Source of the DNA: Limnanthes douglasii subsp. nivea
Taxonomy: Eukaryota > Streptophyta > Magnoliopsida > Brassicales > Limnanthaceae
Reading direction: 5' to 3'
Assembly: GCA_036936605.1 (NCBI GenBank)
Contig: JAUPFV010000001.1
Location: 30,947,900-31,011,899, forward strand
DNA: 64,000 nt
Positions 22,540 to 35,949 of the stretch are shown piece by piece (the first letter of the stretch is position 1; every line of letters starts with the position of its first letter). Under the pieces are notes generated by a model, which worked only from the letters and a program-made list of their open reading frames with translations, did not search any database and was not told where the DNA came from. A program made the translations under genes and the position numbers.

Positions 22540-24480
22540 GGTTGTTATTTTTTGAAAATAGTGTGCTGAATGTGGAAAACAATCTTACGTGGAAACCGAA
22601 AGCCACGAAAAATTCGACGCACCGAATAACTTTAACCTATGTAGAATTAAGGTTAAGATTTACCTATTACAGAGGATTGACTACTGCCATCGACGGTAAA
22701 TCTACAAAGATTGATGTCGTGGTACCGTCTAATGCTCATAGTGTCTTTATATTGAGCTTGGAAGATGAAATTCTACGAGAGATATCTGAAGAGCCTACAC
22801 CGTTAGGGATATGAAATCGGTTGGAGCCTTGGAGGCGATTTACATGAAAAAGTCTTTGCCGAACAGACTGTATATGAAGAACTAGTTTTACACGCTATTT
22901 ATAAATAGTAAAAGAGAGATCCAAAAGCACCTAGATAATTACAACCGAATCATACTCGACTTGAATGCAGTTGGTGTGAGATGGAGAAAGAGGGTCAAGT
23001 AATCATCATATTTAAGTTATTTACCGAATGAGTATGGACACTTTATGGACATTGTGATCTATGGAAAATACTCCCTTACGATGACTGAAGTTAAGAGCAT
23101 ATTGAACTCCAAATATCTCTAGAGATAGAATGTTCTCAAGGGTGACTCTAAAGAGAACATGCTAAGTTTGAGGGGTCAGTCTAGAAAAAAATAATCAAGC
23201 AAGATGAGAGAAAACTCTCGGTCAAAATATACAAGACCTGAGGCGTGCTCAAAATTAATTTGTTGGGTATGCAAGAAGAAATGATATATTAGTTGGAATG
23301 ACCTGGAGAAGGGAACTGACAATAATTATTAAAAGACTGAAGCCATAAATATTGCAATGGTATTTGACGACTGTGAGTACGTTGATGGGTTAATGACTTC
23401 TTATTATTACAGGTATAATGATAAATGGGTGTTGGATTTGGGTGCGTCATTCAATAAAACTTCCAATAAGCATTGGTTTGAAAACCTGAAAATGTTTGAT
23501 GATGGTAGCACAATTTTTTAGAATTACAAATTCTACAATGTTAAAAGGATTAGAATGGTTCAGCTCAAGTTGTTTACATGACTTGAGAGAGTAATTTATA
23601 ATGTAAGGTATGTACCACAAGTGAAATATAAACTTTTTGATATTGGTATGTTAAATGATGACGGGTTTACCTATATGGGTAGAGATGACATACTTTGGGT
23701 CTTACAAGGTTTCATTGATGTTATGAAAGCCAATATGACTAATTAAATGTTAGATCTTGAAGGTAATGTAGCGGTATGGGGTGTGTGTCTAGTATGGTGA
23801 AAGATTCTACCACGTTGTGAAATCATTAGTTGGGGCATTTAATTGAAAGTGGACTTAGTGAACTAAATAAACATGAGTTATTAGATGGTATTGCAGTTCA
23901 AAGGTTCAGATTTTGTGAAAAATATGTATTGGGTAAGATCTAAACAATGACTTTTTTGCCCAACAAGCAAACATCTAATAAAGTACTTGACTATGTTCAT
24001 TCAGACCTTTGGGGTCCGACACACGAAATCTACCATAGGTGGTACAAGATACTTTATGTCAATTATTGATGATTATTCCATGAAGGTATGGGTAATAGTT
24101 TTGGAGACAAATGATGAAGTGTTTGTCGTGTTTGTGAATTTGAAGACTTCGGTAGAGAATCAAATTGTGAAAGTGTTGAAGAAGCTTCAGACTCATAATG
24201 GCTCGGTATATGTGAATAATGAGATCACTAGTTATTGTGAAAAATTTAGCATTTCTAGACACCAAACCGTAAGTGGGACTCCCTAACAGAACAAACTTGT
24301 TAAGAGAATGCATCAAACCCTGCTAGAAAGGGTTAAATGCATGCGGCATACAATTGGAATAAGTCACAAGTTATAGGGATGAGTTGGGACAAAAGTTGCA
24401 TATATCATCAGTATGAGTCCGTCTATGGTGCTTAAGTTTATTAGTCCTCAAGAGGTCTGGATTGGAGAATCAAATGATTC
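22540..24480 (+). pseudogene. E9: decayed Ty1/Copia polyprotein (gag, protease, integrase)
   Basis: Plus strand. Gag part (22542-23110): EEPTPLGI, then EAIYMKKSLPNRLYMK, then HLDNYNRIILDLNAVGV, all typical of Copia gag. Protease: WVLDLGASFNKT near 23430, where DSGA has become DLGA. Integrase: LDYVHSDLWGP (about 23980), GGTRYFMSIIDDYSMKVWV (about 24040) and THNGSVYVNNE (about 24195), ending near 24480 after PQEVWIGES. Several stops and frameshifts. No RT, LTR or duplication is recognised, so this is an old fragment. Confidence 0.85.
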
Positions 24481-24489
24481 TTAGTATGT

Positions 24490-25945
24490 AAACATGGTTG
24501 TATTTATAGGCAAAAACTTATACCAAAAGCTTCAACGAGCCTCTGGCTTTAAGTCCGTAATCTTACAATCTGAATTAAATCGTTTTAGCCTATATAACGA
24601 AGTTCCGACCAAATGACTTATTTTATAAACATAAATTTCAAATGGGTTTCAACTATTACATTTTATATCCTTATCATTAGCCTCTATAGACCTTATAATA
24701 GAATCAATGAATAATTATAGTCTTGAAGTGTTTTTTGTCGTGATATTTTTGTCTGCCTTTAGTGTAGTTCTCCCGAACCTTATGCGACTCACATTTTTAA
24801 AGTTGAAGGTTCACGTCCACTGATTTTCTGTCGAGTCAAATTACTAATCAAAGTATGAATGGACTAATGAGAGTCTTAAGGTCTGCCGACCTTATACTTT
24901 CCTAATTAAAAACTATTCAACGGAATAATCCTCCAATGAGAAAAAATTCTATTTTTTCAAAGGGAAAGTAGTACAAGTATAAGTAGTATCCTCTATTTTT
25001 AATCACTAGTAGATATTTATTTTATAACCGTAAGCTTTTTCTCAGTTTAAGATTGACAATGAGTTGAGAAGATTTTATTTGAAAACATTGCTTTGGTTTG
25101 CTCGTGTAGGTATGGGAGTAGTCATCATATTTTTTTTAAAGTATCATAAAATGACTATCATTTGAAGCTGCATAATTGAACAGGTAATCTGAGACTTTAT
25201 GTTCAACGTAACTGGAATTTTATTTTGTTGTGAAATATTGTTGCAGAGATTTTCCATACTTATGTTTTTTATTAGTTGGATCTTTTATTTTGAATTGCAA
25301 AAAAATATGATTTTAAATCAATTCAATAATGAGGAGTTTGTTTTGCATGCATCATAAATCTAGAGGGCTATATTACACATGTCATAAATTTATAGAAATG
25401 CCAATACTTTATCACGCGGGGTGCCATCTCATGAGCTTCTCCCCTTATAATCGCTAGATCTCATGAGATCATAGCCATTTATCTATTAAATAGCATGAAT
25501 TATTTATTTTATGAAAAAAATAAAGATTATAATTAATTAACCTTTCACTCAATTCCCTTTATTTATAATTTTCGAGCTTTCACTTTATTTCTTTGAATCT
25601 TTTTATATGTTCACCTTTCCATAATTTATATTTTATGCTTAAAGTTTATCATTTAGCACTTATCTTTCATTCTAGTTTACAAAAATTTATGCTTTTAATT
25701 TTTTCATCTCAAAATATGACTAGAACAAAGAATACACACATTTGTGATGATGAAGATGAGGTCTCTGATAGCTAAAATATGGGTAGAAACCTACCTTATA
25801 GAAAATCTTTTATGTTTTTTTGTCTGATAAAGATCATAATTCTACTAAAAGATTTATAGAATCAAGTGAATATAATGGTACTCCTGTTTTAGAAATTCAT
25901 ATTTTACATGTAGTACCATCATTTCCAACTTTAATCATCGAGAAA
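24490..25945. other. AT-rich non-coding DNA
   Basis: No gene or element identified with confidence. Downstream remains of E9 or E4 beyond recognition are possible. Confidence 0.4.
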
Positions 25946-25949
25946 TAGA

Positions 25950-27620
25950 AAAGTCGATTTTGATGTCATGGCTCATATTTTCTCACACAGATGATATATT
26001 AGTATTTATGTATCATAACCCAAGCTGTTGCTTCCTCTATTAGTTTTAACTTTCAACATTGATTCTGGATGTTCCACCGAATACATATGTATTTATGATT
26101 GAAACACAATTGAGAAATATGCTAAGGTCTAAGCTTTTACTGTTGTTTTGGGCACAAATTTGATATCACAATCCTCTAACTATAATGACCATATGAGCAG
26201 CCTACCAGATATATCTGGCTTTACATTACTTAGGGATAAAAATGTTATGACTATGATAGTATAAACTTGAAAATAAGGCCTCATCATTCTAAACGCGAAA
26301 ACTAGAGCTAAAGTGAGTTTTTTAACCATAGGTAGCGAGTCACGACGCCCAGTAGAGACTTACTAACACAGTAGATTTCTCTATATGTATTTCCTTCATC
26401 TCCAACTAGGAATACAGTAACAACTTAATTTAAAAATTCCAAATAAAAAATAATGACTCATCCGAGTTTAGCTTGGTAAATATTTTAGAGAGGCCATAAA
26501 CTTTTAATGTTGTTAAAAGCTTCATAATAACAGGGGTCTAACTGAATCTTTTAGCTTATTTTAATATTTGAAAATATGGTTGAAACATTTTTTAGGATCG
26601 CGAGATGAATCAGTGCGTTGAAACTAACCTTTTTTTATAATATTTGAACCTCTTTAGTGCTTCTGAGAGGGATCTACTGCATCCGAATTTGAAAGTTGTG
26701 TGTGTTATGCTTTTATGCCTTTATCTCCTACCATATAAACCAGAAACTTCATAGACCTTACGAGGTACACTTATCTAGATTAAGCTTGTAGTTAATTATT
26801 ACGAGGTTGGTAAAAGTTTCGACAAGGCCTGCCAATTGATCTTCATCTTGGCCTTTAGTGACCAACATGTCATGAACATAAAATTTTAAGTTTCGGCCAA
26901 GCTGGGTTGAGAAAGATTTTCGTATATCTCACCCAAGGTGAATACATTTATTTTCCTTCATTTTTATGCACTTCGTTTATTCCTCTGCATGATGAGGTGC
27001 ATCTTTAGGGTAACTCATATCATCAAAGATAACTGGGCCCCTTATTGGCTGTTTTCTTATAAAGTTTATGAAGGCTACATTATAATCCCTTGATGTTCTC
27101 TAGTTGCCTCTTATTACACCAACAATTCCATTCACTACGTGTTGAAGGTATTAGTTCATTGTTGATACTATATCATGCATCTGGTCCAACAATGGCTATT
27201 CTAAAATCATGTTGTACAAAAAGACACATCTACTATCATAAACAAACATTAAACCTTATTTTGTAGTGTTGTTTTCTTAGAACCACATTAAAATCTAGTT
27301 TTCTCGTAACTTTTACGTTTGTCTCAGTAAACCTAGTAAAAATATTCAGGGATGATATTAAGACTAAGGTACCAATCATCTTAGCATAAGTAATCTTTTA
27401 TAGTATGTTGGATAAATAACTAACGTAAATCATTAGTTTTTTCACCTCGATCGTGTCTATCTTTACTATAATTATTATCGTATCTTGGTGCAGTTTTGCA
27501 ACTTCTCTTAGGTCATCTTCAATAAAGTTATTGGGTAAATATTTATATATAGGTGGGCTGACGTTTGACTATGATATTGAAATTATAAATCATCTATATG
27601 TACTTTTCGAGAAATTTTAG
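25950..27620 (-). pseudogene. E4: decayed Gypsy Tat-type protease-RT-RNase H relic
   Basis: Line-by-line resemblance to the minus strand of E3 and E1. 26150-26260 matches the end of the first RNase H (the segment with MTKWSVELGDFD, E3 49800-49890). 26590-26760 matches the RT end (E3 50240-50390). 26780-26930 matches the RT active-site region (QLGRNLKFYVHDMLV in frame, against QIGRNMEAYIDDML). 27090-27250 matches the protease tail (YNMILE against YNAILG). 27480-27540 matches the DDLRDIAGPHEDA region. No open frame survives. Order and strand are consistent with one old element. Its gag should lie to the right but is not recognisable. Confidence 0.7.
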
Positions 27621-30600
27621 TAATACTTGAGAGTGAATCCTCTCAGGCAATTGTGTTGATGATTTGTTTTTTCGGGTACAAATCAAAGTATCTTTTATCT
27701 GCCCATTATGGTAATATTTTCCAAGGATCTGAGAGGTTATACAACTAATATATCGTGTAATTTTTCCTATGTTGCTAGAGGTAGAGGTTTATCTCTGACT
27801 TATCTCGACTCATTCTTATGCATATCCCTTAAAAATTCTAAAAGCTTGCTCACATCAATTAAATTTTGAACTTATTTTGGTTAGGTATGCCACATCGTTA
27901 TGGAACTTGATAAAAACTTATTCTTATCATTCATCTCCTTTGAAGTCCAATTCTTTTTGGGATGCCAAAACTTGAATACATCCTTATTTATTTTATAGAT
28001 TAACCCCCAATTTTTTATTGACCTATATGTAGGGTCCTCAACTAAAATGTTATAATTTTTAGATTATGTTGAAGTTTTGCTCTCGCTTTCCCTATACAAC
28101 CATATTAAATTTCATCCAGCTGATTAAGAATTAATGACTTTCGTAACTGAAAGTGGGTTACACTACTATATTGTAAGGTCTTTCGAACTCAAGAATGTGA
28201 GGATATCTATCAACGGTTGATAAATAAAACTTCTGATCAATTGATAAGGATAAATATAGAAGATTATATAAATTACATTCTAGCCAAACTTGGCCAAGGG
28301 TGTTGAACTTTGTTTAGAATCATGTCCTCCGGAACCAAGTTCCAAAATGTTCTCCCCAAAAGTATGATCAAAAGTAAGGAACATGTTGGCATGCACACCT
28401 TTTTTTTCTATAAATTTAATAGGTTTTATCTTTTGTTCTTTAATGGCAAACATCTTATTAGTCGATATGACGGGCTCAATCTCCCATTTTAGAATGACGT
28501 CTCATTAGGCTTCCAACACAACAACATTTTTCACACATCTTCTTATATTACCTTGTTATTGTTTAAGTGATTCCAGTGTTATAATTTATATTACATGCAT
28601 GTTCTCACATGTTCTGTATATCATATTGGTTTCCTCCTCAACCTAACTTATATCCACCTTGACTTTTCACCCGTTGGACACACGGTTAGGCATGATTAGG
28701 TCCAAAGTCAAAGAAGGAAAGTATTGTAAATTTTATATGATCTCAAATATGTTGTAGATGGTGAGAAAAAATATGATGGATTGAATTTTATGAACAAAAT
28801 AAAGTTTGACGTAGTATAAACAATGAAAAACGTGTACGTCACGCTCTTATTTAAATTGTTGGGTAACGGATATTATGAGTGTTCAAAACCCTTCATTGGC
28901 CGAACAGAGCTAAGAGATGCAAACCAAGCAACAATTTTCCCAGATTTTAAATAGGAAAATAATTAGAAAGATCTGGTCCATAATGGCTTGGGGCAAAAAG
29001 GCCAGATTGGCTTTGCAATGGTTTAATATATTTTACTTTTTCAACTGATTCAGGGTTGATATTTAGGTCAATTATGGGGTTCGGATTATCAGCTCAAGCT
29101 TTGTATTAAATAAAATTTTGAAGGATGCCTTTTGGACTAGAAAGGCCACGCTCGACTATTTCCTACTTTTTATGAGAATGATAAATTCACCTTTTGCACG
29201 AGTTCTTTTACTCTAACTTTTGGTTCGCGTATTAAAATTTAAAATGGTTATTGCGGTTGAATTATCGCAATAATTTTCTCGTACAATCCTTTTGTAGCTT
29301 ATACTTCAACATCCTCATCATCTTTGGTCTCATCATCTTCTTGACCTGCAACTGTTTTTTTTTACCAATGGCCCTCCTTTTTAATGACCAAGTTTTTTAC
29401 CCGGTGGCCACCAAATTAAACTGACCATTTATAGTGGGGGATTTACTTGCCCTTCTTCCACCAAGACTTAAGGACGGGGAGCCTTCTCAATCATTCTTTA
29501 TTATCATTGATATCACTTCTAATTTTGAAAACCATACTAATCAGCTTTTCGCTCGATGCCACCGAGGTGGTAGAATGGGCCAAAACTCGTCTTTATAATA
29601 GTTAGGGGGGGGGGTCATCAATTGATAAAATAATTTCCCTTAACAGTCAACGAATATTGCATGAATTACCATCACGAATACGTTTCAATCTTTTCATTTC
29701 TCAATTATCCTTTATAAATATAAATAACCACTTCCAACCCTTGTTAGTATCAGATAGTTCATTAACAACTTTATATCCATTGTTGCATGAGATAAAATAG
29801 TAGGGATATTCAGAAGTCAATACCAAAGATAAAATGAAATATAGATATTCTATTAAGAATGGTAGGCCAACGAGTTTGGCCACGACAATAAGCCTAACAT
29901 CGGGGGTGATTATTATACAAATTTTTTATGCAAGTAGTCAAAAATTTATGAGTGAAGAGAAACGTGCAAACTGTAGTTAAACGTGATTGTAAAACATATA
30001 GTCTCATTAGTCTCAGTCTCGGTATGCGTATTAAGAAGTTTGAGTTTTTGAATGGTGATATAATCAGGGATGTCTCATTGGACACACAACTTATACAAGT
30101 GGGCAAGAGGATAATACGTATACACACCCCAAACACAACACCAAATACTTCCATACACCCTGCTCATCACAATGAGCGGTAACCCCAGCACTGTTACGAT
30201 GATGATGACCCTATCTTTAGCTCGAATAGCACCACCTCTAACAGCATCACAAAGAGCATCAGTGTCAGCATTTTTTGAATGAATGAATCCCTGATCTTCT
30301 CATTCTCGAGACATCTATGAAAATGCAAGTCAGATATGGTCGCTTTGGTCCTTCAAACATACGACATATAAGATCGTTATCGGTCGCCCGACCCTCTGTG
30401 TGATCCAAAAGAAGTCATCAATTATGGGATGAGACCTATGTGAGGAACCACCAAGAATGGTGCCGCCAAAATGGAGACAGTCACCTCATCAATTCAAAAA
30501 TCCCTATAGTTGGTATAGCTTGCACTTTTTTGTCACATTTAATTTAAATAAGTGTTAGGTCAGTATGTGGGTTTATCGGTCTCACAATGTAGTTGTTTAC

Positions 30601-32010
30601 CTCTATCAACCCTTATTTCTTAGATATTATATAATTTTATAAAATGTTCTATAAATAAATACAGGGTTACTCATGAGGTTTTACATGAGACTTGTGATTT
30701 TCTTAAAAACATTGACTCGATATTTATAGATAAATATGAGCCTCTTTGTATTTATCTTAATTAGAATAATGCATTGTTTTTATGGATATATTAACACGTG
30801 TGTGCAAGAATACTAAGAGTTATGACATATATTTAAAGTGTTTCAACTTTTAATTGATTTTGCACACGAAAACCATGTTATAATGATTATTGATACGTAA
30901 GATATACCCTCACTACCGGGCACGTTAACTCGAACCTTCATATTCCAACAAATATATTTGAAATAAGTCGAGCCGCATTAGGATACTATGGGCCAATCAC
31001 GTGCACTCTTCGATCGACCAACTGCTTTCTACGCGTCTGTCATGCCAAATCGTTTTTGTTTGGTAGCGGAAAATATCATGTTCCAAGCAGAACCGTACAT
31101 AGATTGATCTGACCAATTACTTTCATCATAAAACAACCTTCAGGCGTATGGTTTGGTATGACCAAGTAAATGTAGTAGTCATTTCTTGATAAGCTCATCA
31201 GGACTAGATGGGTTACTAAATTCATAATTTTTAATGAATCAAACGTATGGTTACAACGCACGATACTATCATACGAATTATTGATTTTACTACCACGGTG
31301 CTATATGGTTTTCTTTTTAAATATTGGTTGATGATCCGGTAGTTAGATAGTCGAGGCACAAGATTGATGAGTGAATATTTCGTCCTTGGTACAATGTGTT
31401 TCACTGAACATACATAACTTCCTTGAGGTTTGGGTCACCTCTTGCATGACCCTTAGACAGTCCTACACTGCCTAATGTTTGACATAACCCAACCGTCCAG
31501 AATTGTAGTGCATCACCCTGATAAAAGGCTCTCATAGTATGGGATCCAAAGTCATTTTCTGTTTATCTTGCTCCTACCTTGTTATCCTTGTTATGAATAG
31601 AGAATGTTAACAAGGGAAGGATTGACCATGTCTGAATATTCGGCCCATATATGTATTTAGTCTCACAACTTATGCTGTATTATCAGACATACAATAATTA
31701 TAACTATTCTTCATATTAATTGAGCTTATTGCATTATAGAATTCAACTTAACTATTATAAATAAATGATCATCTCTCTATGTTCGCTTATTATTTCATAT
31801 GATATTTTTCCACATTTCTTCTTATATTATATTAATATGGAGTTCTGACTTAATATTTGAATATTTTTCCAAATATATCTCGTTCAATAATGAATAAAAT
31901 CAAACAACTGATAATTTAAAAACTACATCAACAACATCCTAACTAGAAAAAGAAAGTAAATTTGGAATGAATTATGAAAAATATTCAAATTTAACATTAG
32001 AAAAACATTG
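27621..32010. other. AT-rich non-coding DNA, probably very old element remains
   Basis: No gene seen. Parts (28300-30450) are less AT-rich and may hold E4 gag or another relic, but I could not match them. A 10-G run sits at 29606-29615. Confidence 0.4.
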
Positions 32011-32660
32011 TGTTATAGTTTTTTTTAAATGTCATATATTTCAAGTCATAGGTCCAAACAAAATGAAAATACTATTGGCTATATTTTTTAACACGAAGAA
32101 AGCTAGATTCATGAAATATGGTTTTCTTAAATAATTTTACTGCAGTTGATTGCGAAAATATGAGTGATGAGATTAAAAAATTAAGAATAAAAAAGTTTCA
32201 TAAACAGGACGTTGATTGTGAAAAGACAATTGTTAGAGTTTTTTTAAATGCCAAAATATTTCAAATCATAGATCCAAAAAATATATGAAAATACTATTTG
32301 TTTTGTTTTTTGAAACGAACAAAACTAGATCCATAAAATATATATATTTTTATTACATTTGTTGCAAAATATGAGTAATCGTGTTGCGAAATTAAAAAGG
32401 AAAAGTTGCGTAAATAAGACTTTGGTTGTGAGAAACAAATGTGTTAGAGTTTTGTTTTTTTTAAATGTCATATCTTTTAAACCATAGCTCCAACTTAAAA
32501 ATATCATTGATTTTGCTTTTTTAAGATAAACAAAACTAGATCCATGAAAGATTTTTAGACTATTTTTTACTGCATTTGGTAGCGATAATAAGAATAATCA
32601 GGTTGCGTAATGAGTCGTGAAAAAAAACTATGCTCGAATTGCGTAATTAAGAGTAATTTA
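32011..32660. repeat. Tandem repeat, three degenerate copies of about 215 bp
   Basis: Units start at 32011, 32231 and 32442 with TGTTATAG or TGTTAGAG then TTTTTTTAAATG. Each has a middle block close to ACAAAACTAGATCCATGAAA and ends in ATGAGTAAT and TTGCGAAATT-like blocks. The middle block also occurs at 10.8 kb. Confidence 0.75.
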
Positions 32661-35600
32661 GTTGCGAAAATAAGAAAACAATTCTACAACAATATCACTT
32701 ATGGATTTTGTTTTTCCCGTCTTTAAAATATAGAATATATGTATTTTTTTGAAAAACAATCCGAGTTATAGTTTAGAATGAATGTTAAAAATAACTACCA
32801 ACATACTAATTGCAAAATTAAAAATGAAATAGAATAAATTTTTTGTGAAAAACTGATTTAATAGTTTAATTTATGTTGAAATGCTTGAGACTTAACTTAA
32901 ACTTGTTGCAAAAATATTTAATATCGAAGATTAGTGAGTGTTGACTTTTTAGAGAGAGAAAGTCGCGAGTTAACAAAAAGATAAGAGTTCTTGTTTTTTT
33001 TGTGTTTTTATATCTGAACGATATTTTTGATAAATTTTATGTAACAGGTTTTTTTCGAGTAGACTTAAAATCAAATTGATATTAGTAGTCTTTAATTTTT
33101 CCGGATTTTTATTCATAACTTAACTAATATTTAATTATAAAAATTTAATAATAATTACAAAAATAAATAAATGCTAAAGTTTGAAATAATAAATAAATAT
33201 TTGTTAACAAAAATAAAAAATAATTGAATATCTATTAGTAGTAGGTTCAAGATTTGATAAAAATTCTATAAATATAGATAACGTTTTTCTATATATATAT
33301 TTTAGGGAGATGGGTCAAGGATTGAATTATTTTAAATTTGATTTTTTAAAATTGAATATGTGCTTATATTTTTTAAGCTTTAATTATTTTGGACATGATC
33401 GAAATTGCTTTTTAACTATCTATTTTTCAATTTTTATATTTTCACTATTTTATTCTTTCAATGAGGGTTATGCTTTAAATCATCTCTCATTAACTATATT
33501 TAATCATACAATTTTATACTGATTATTACGCATCAAATTGGTATAGTTTGTGAGAAAAGAAATTCTTGTAACAACAATTTTTTTTTAAAAATCCATACTT
33601 AAATACCAATTCTTAGCTTATATATGTCTTTCTGTCAATATTAAACTCAATTTTTGTAATGAATGACTTTATCGTCCCTACCACCGATGTACAACAACAA
33701 CTAGATGACTTGTAATGCTCATACATATAGACACACATGACAATATACACTATGGCCGCGGACTTGCGGACGAAGCACCGACAAGGTTTGCAACTTGTAA
33801 TAAGTCTTCCCATCAGTTTTGATAACGCTAAATAAGATGATGACGCTATTATCTCCATAATTTGGAATCAATATCACATTTCTGCAAAAACATTCTCTCT
33901 TGCGTGATAATATATCATGCCGCTCTTGTAAGGGAAACTCGAAGCCAAAAAAACTACAAGAGTAGTTTGATTGTGAATCAATCAGTAGGTCCAAGCAGCA
34001 TCATTCTTGAAATGATTGTGCCTTATATGCTCAAAGAAGCCAAACTCAATCGTCTTACCATTACGAGAAGAAAAACGATGAAGTGCATAGTGTAAAACTT
34101 CATCTAACCCGATGCACCAAGCAAAAATACAAAAATTACCCATTTTATCAACATATGATCCTCAAGCCTACCCACGATCAATCCCACAAAATTTCTCATA
34201 CCCACATGTGATCCAATCATGGTTTAATCAGCTCTTATAAAGGATTGCATACTTTATTGGTCTAACAAATCTTTGATTATCTAGGTTCTGCTGCTATTGA
34301 ACCCACACACAACCTTGTGATTTCTATCAGAGTTTAATTAGTACAAAATGGAAAACTATGATAGAACCGGAGATTCTAAACTCTATATGGAGCAGTGCCA
34401 AAATAATATGCTTGGCTTATGAGAAGATGAAAACGTACTATATCGTTCATTTTTTAACATTCTCAAAAATGCAATCAGATGGTTCAACCAACCTTGAGGC
34501 TCTATACATAATTTCAAAACTCTATGAACGACCATTCAATACCAGTTTATAAGGAGAAAAGTCATCCGGTGTAATACTTATTATATCATACAGTGCAAAC
34601 AGTAGCCACAATGAAATCCTCAAGGAGTACATTAAATGGTTTGTCTAACCAGTAAAAATCTAAAAAACTATCATGACGTTGTTGGATGCATAGTTTTTTA
34701 TGATATTTTGAAGAAAACGACCCTAACCCTCAATGAAATTTCAACTCAAATCAAGGCACAAACTAAGCTGATACAATTCATATAATACTTCCATAGTTTT
34801 TAAATGTATATATTCTTACTATTTTATAACTAATATTAATGAACAATTTAACTCTTACTATGATCTATGCCTTTGGTCTTACATCCAAAAAAGTTTAAAA
34901 AACAAGTTTGGGATATAAAGAAAAGGGTAAAACTGATTAGAAAATGACGAATCAAGGTAATGATAAACGATATATTAAGTTGAACAAAACAATTAGGCTC
35001 ATCTTTGATGAGGCAAAGAACTTTGTCCAAGTCTAAGAAGATTCTCATTGTTAAAGATCATTGTAATCCAAATAGATTCCACAAGTATCATAGTAATAAA
35101 ATAACTCTAATGTAGGACTGTCGAGCACTTGTAAAGGAGTTTGAGAACATGATTGATGATAAAAAGTTAGTAGAATTTGCGAAAATCAAATATTAAACGA
35201 AACGAAAGGTGGTCTCAACCAACCCACAAAAGCTGACTTGAGTCGAGCCTCTCTAAATATCTGCAACAATTGAACAATTCAAGGCCCTAGAAACATTGAT
35301 CATAATGGATACACTTGAGAAATACTTTGATCACGATCTAAAATTCAAGATTTCGCTACCAATTGTTATAGGGGATTATTTTTCAAGCATAACACAATCC
35401 TCTTTGAAATGCCATGTAGCAGATCTCATAATATGACCTAATGATAGATTTTTTTCAGACCTTAATCATAATCAGTACCTACTAATGAGATTTGATGATG
35501 ACGATATTTGAAGAGTTGTTACACCATATGAGGATGTTGCAATAATTATTATCAAAATTACTATGATAAAGGTATGTATAATCATGGTGCGATAAATTAA

Positions 35601-35945
35601 CTAGTATGATCCTTTGTGTTATTAAAACGGGTCCTAACCGATTTTATGGAAACAAACATACAAACTATCAACGAATTAAAATTGGAGGTAACTTGATGCT
35701 AACATGAGCATATAACGCACAAATAATATTTTTTTCATGGTTGTAAATATCATTTCACTATAAAATGAAATGTTTGGTAGAACATAGCATGGTCCAATAT
35801 ATATAATTATTTCAGTGGTCTACTAATACCTCCGATACGTGGTCAATAGCTGGATCAATGTTATCCGAAAATCATAATGAACATCTAGAAACTACTACTC
35901 CACTTCATTAATACTTAACGGGGGGGGGGGGGGGGGTAGTCATTA
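32661..35945. other. AT-rich non-coding DNA
   Basis: No intact gene. The right part (34600-35900) probably contains upstream remains of E6, but I could not identify domains. A 17-G run occupies 35920-35936. Confidence 0.4.
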
Positions 35946-35949
35946 TAAA

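Larger units (their letters stand above)
19750..22540. other. Upstream intergenic DNA of Aux/IAA
   Basis: Very AT-rich between 19900 and 21520, with no gene seen. A less AT-rich island at 21720-21960 holds several TGTCNN motifs and a GTGGGCCC site. Confidence 0.45.

Noticed and set aside
24500..34000. Several 60-90 codon ORFs in AT-rich DNA
   Set aside because: No family features, no ATG context or homology visible; lengths are expected by chance or from decayed elements.
35920..35936. 17-G run as a regulatory G-quadruplex
   Set aside because: A homopolymer in decayed DNA without conserved context; may be slippage or assembly noise.
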